From CAZMUD01 sp964569715 (GTDB lineage: Bacteria; Chloroflexota; Dehalococcoidia; Dehalococcoidales; UBA2162): a DNA stretch of 14,452 nt. The stretch spans positions 1 through 14,452 of the forward strand of contig CAZMUD010000026.1 of assembly GCA_964569715.1 (NCBI GenBank). Reading direction: 5' to 3'. Positions 12,894 to 14,452 of the stretch are shown piece by piece. Position 1 is the stretch's first letter, and each line of letters opens with the position of its first letter. The notes under the pieces are model-generated. The model was not told where the DNA came from. It saw only the letters and a list, made by a program, of their open reading frames with translations, and did not search any database. A program made the translations under genes and the position numbers.

Positions 12894-14452
12894 ATGGCAC
12901 CGATACTAATTGCAGCAATATGTGGAGTTTTAGGACTGGTTGTGGCTGCCTTCATGACTGCCTATGTTTTGAAGCAAGACCCAGGCTCAGAGAGAATAAG
13001 AGAAATATCAGACGCCATTAAAGAGGGTGCCCTCGCCTTCTTGGGTCATGAGTATAAGATACTGGCTGCATTTGTGGTAGTAGTGGCTATCATTCTAGGG
13101 GTAGTGCCTAACCTCGGTTGGCTGCTTTCGGTGGCTTTTGTCTTTGGCGCTATCTGCTCTGGTCTAGCCGGTTATATCGGGATTAGCATAGCTATCAGGG
13201 CTAACTGCCGAACTGCTGCCGCCGCCCAAAAGAGCCTAAATCAGGGCTTACGGGTCTCTTTCCGAAGTGGAGCAGTAATGGGAATGTGTGTCGTTGGCAT
13301 CGGCATCCTCGGCTTGAGTATTCTCTACTTCGCTTTCCACAACCATCCTAATTTCCTATTCATTATCCCTGGTTATGGCTTTGGCGCTTCCTCAGTAGCC
13401 ATATTTGCCAGAGTCGGTGGTGGCATATTCACCAAGGCGGCTGATACCGGAGCTGATATAGTAGGCAAGGTGGAGAAAGGAATCCCTGAGGATGACCCAC
13501 GAAATGCTGCCGTCATTGCTGATTTCGTTGGCGACAATGTAGGGGATATCGCCGGTATGGGAGCCGACCTGTTTGAATCCTATGTTGACTCAATTATTGC
13601 CACGATGACGCTGGGGATGATAGCTGTTTTCTCTACTACAGTGGGCAGAGAACTGGTGCCTGATATGGCTACAGCCTGGTTTCTACCTATGGTTGTAGCC
13701 GCTGGGGGCATTATAGCCTCTATTATCGGGATATTCTTGGTGAGAGTCGGGGAAAAAGCAGAGATGGGAGCCTTACTCAATGCCCTCCGCAGGGGCACAT
13801 TTTCAGCAGCAATCCTTACTGCTATCCTCTCTTTCTTAGGCGTGTATTTCCTCAAAGCCGATATTGGTATATTCTGGGCTATCCTCGTCGGGCTTGTTGC
13901 CGGCGTTCTAATCGGAGAAAGCACCAATTTCTTCACTTCCTACGCCTATAAGCCAACACTCAATATCGCAGAATCATCTCAAACCGGAGGGGGGACACTT
14001 ATCACCACCGGCTTTGCTAATGGTTTGATGAGCACCATACCCCCTGTCGTTCTGGTAGTAATCGCCATTATAGTGGCTCACCACTTTGCTGATATCTACG
14101 GCATAGCGATTGCCGGAATTGGAATGTTATCAACCCTGGGCATACAGGATGCTACCGATGCTTACGGACCGGTAGCTGATAATGCCGGTGGTATCGTTGA
14201 GATGTCAGACCTGCCGCCAGAGGTTAGGCAGCGGACTGATGCCCTGGACTCACTGGGTAACACCACCGCCGCTACCGGTAAAGGCTTTGCTATCGGGGCT
14301 GCCGGGCTCACGGCTCTAGCCTTGCTGCTCTCCTATGCTCAGGCAGTGGGAATTAAACTGGCTGATATCAGCCTCCTTGACCCCCGTGTTATCGCTGGTA
14401 TCTTTCTGGGGGCTATGATGCCGGCTATTTTCTGTGCCATGACACTGAATGC
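12894..14452 (+). CDS. hppA: membrane-bound pyrophosphatase, K+-dependent type (3' end outside window)
   Basis: 519 residues are visible of a family of about 650-700; the frame is open to the window edge. It is an integral membrane ion pump that couples pyrophosphate hydrolysis to H+ or Na+ export. The substrate site is intact: DTGADIVGKVE (184-194) and DNVGDIAGMGADLFE (214-228), then GIQDATDAYGPVADNAGG (416-433). GNTTAATGKG (455-464) has Ala at 459 where K+-independent enzymes have Lys, pointing to K+ dependence. Glu228 occupies the gate-glutamate position of Na+ pumps, with Asp232 one helical turn later, so pump specificity is open. Multiple hydrophobic helices are obvious. The ATG at 12894 follows AAAGGAG (12878-12884) with a 9-base spacer; it lies 45 bases after the translin-type gene. 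Confidence 0.95.
   Translation, partial: MAPILIAAICGVLGLVVAAFMTAYVLKQDPGSERIREISDAIKEGALAFLGHEYKILAAFVVVVAIILGVVPNLGWLLSVAFVFGAICSGLAGYIGISIAIRANCRTAAAAQKSLNQGLRVSFRSGAVMGMCVVGIGILGLSILYFAFHNHPNFLFIIPGYGFGASSVAIFARVGGGIFTKAADTGADIVGKVEKGIPEDDPRNAAVIADFVGDNVGDIAGMGADLFESYVDSIIATMTLGMIAVFSTTVGRELVPDMATAWFLPMVVAAGGIIASIIGIFLVRVGEKAEMGALLNALRRGTFSAAILTAILSFLGVYFLKADIGIFWAILVGLVAGVLIGESTNFFTSYAYKPTLNIAESSQTGGGTLITTGFANGLMSTIPPVVLVVIAIIVAHHFADIYGIAIAGIGMLSTLGIQDATDAYGPVADNAGGIVEMSDLPPEVRQRTDALDSLGNTTAATGKGFAIGAAGLTALALLLSYAQAVGIKLADISLLDPRVIAGIFLGAMMPAIFCAMTLN

Noticed and set aside
13580..13936. Minus-strand 118-residue open frame inside hppA
   Set aside because: It is antisense to strongly conserved pyrophosphatase coding sequence, low in complexity, and has no family match.
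1..14452. Defence, phage, CRISPR or toxin-antitoxin system
   Set aside because: All genes belong to recognised metabolic, replication, RNA or transport families; no spacer-repeat arrays, integrases or transposases were seen.

Overview
The window is a gene-dense bacterial segment of about 14.4 kb carrying 14 protein genes, with short intergenic gaps, no RNA genes, no CRISPR and no insertion sequence. The combination of a homocitrate/Re-citrate-synthase-type enzyme, a split aconitase-type isomerase, a short isocitrate dehydrogenase, a translin-family protein, a ThiD2-ThiE fusion, an orphan P-loop/DRTGG protein and a K+-dependent-type membrane pyrophosphatase suggests an anaerobe, most plausibly a Dehalococcoidia-like member of the Chloroflexota. 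This lineage call is inference from gene content only. The sequence contains one run of 100 N (8143-8242), the usual placeholder for a scaffold join, so it looks like a draft or metagenome assembly.

Region 1 (1-2254, minus strand): an orphan BioD-like P-loop plus DRTGG-type protein with its own promoter and a TTG start, then a pyrF-DUF951 pair (OMP decarboxylase followed by a 62-residue Cys-rich protein).

Region 2 (2255-6624): a carbon-metabolism cluster. A plus-strand Re-citrate/homocitrate-synthase-type gene is fired from a divergent promoter region shared with pyrF. It meets a minus-strand operon (large isomerase subunit, small subunit, isocitrate-dehydrogenase-type enzyme) head-on, with overlapping stop codons. 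Together these three enzyme activities would convert oxaloacetate plus acetyl-CoA to citrate, isocitrate and 2-oxoglutarate, which supplies glutamate. The adjacent lysA shows that lysine is made from diaminopimelate, which argues against an aminoadipate lysine role for the cluster. A double-hairpin, REP-like element sits between the two isomerase subunit genes.

Region 3 (6625-6826): a divergent control region between the isomerase operon and lysA. It has a tandem 37/38-bp duplication, each copy of which carries a sigma70-like promoter pointing at the isomerase operon, and one or two candidate promoters pointing at lysA.

Region 4 (6827-14452, plus strand): lysA, the assembly gap, holB (delta prime clamp-loader subunit, 5' end lost in the gap), ricT/PSP1, rnhB, yraN, thiD2-thiE fusion, a translin-family gene, and hppA running off the right edge. 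Several junctions overlap by 4-8 nt (holB/ricT, ricT/rnhB, rnhB/yraN, thiE/translin), which implies translational coupling in one or two housekeeping operons. I see no defence or mobile system here. The most unusual items are the citrate-to-2-oxoglutarate cluster with its two divergent control regions, the intra-operon hairpin element, and the translin-family gene.
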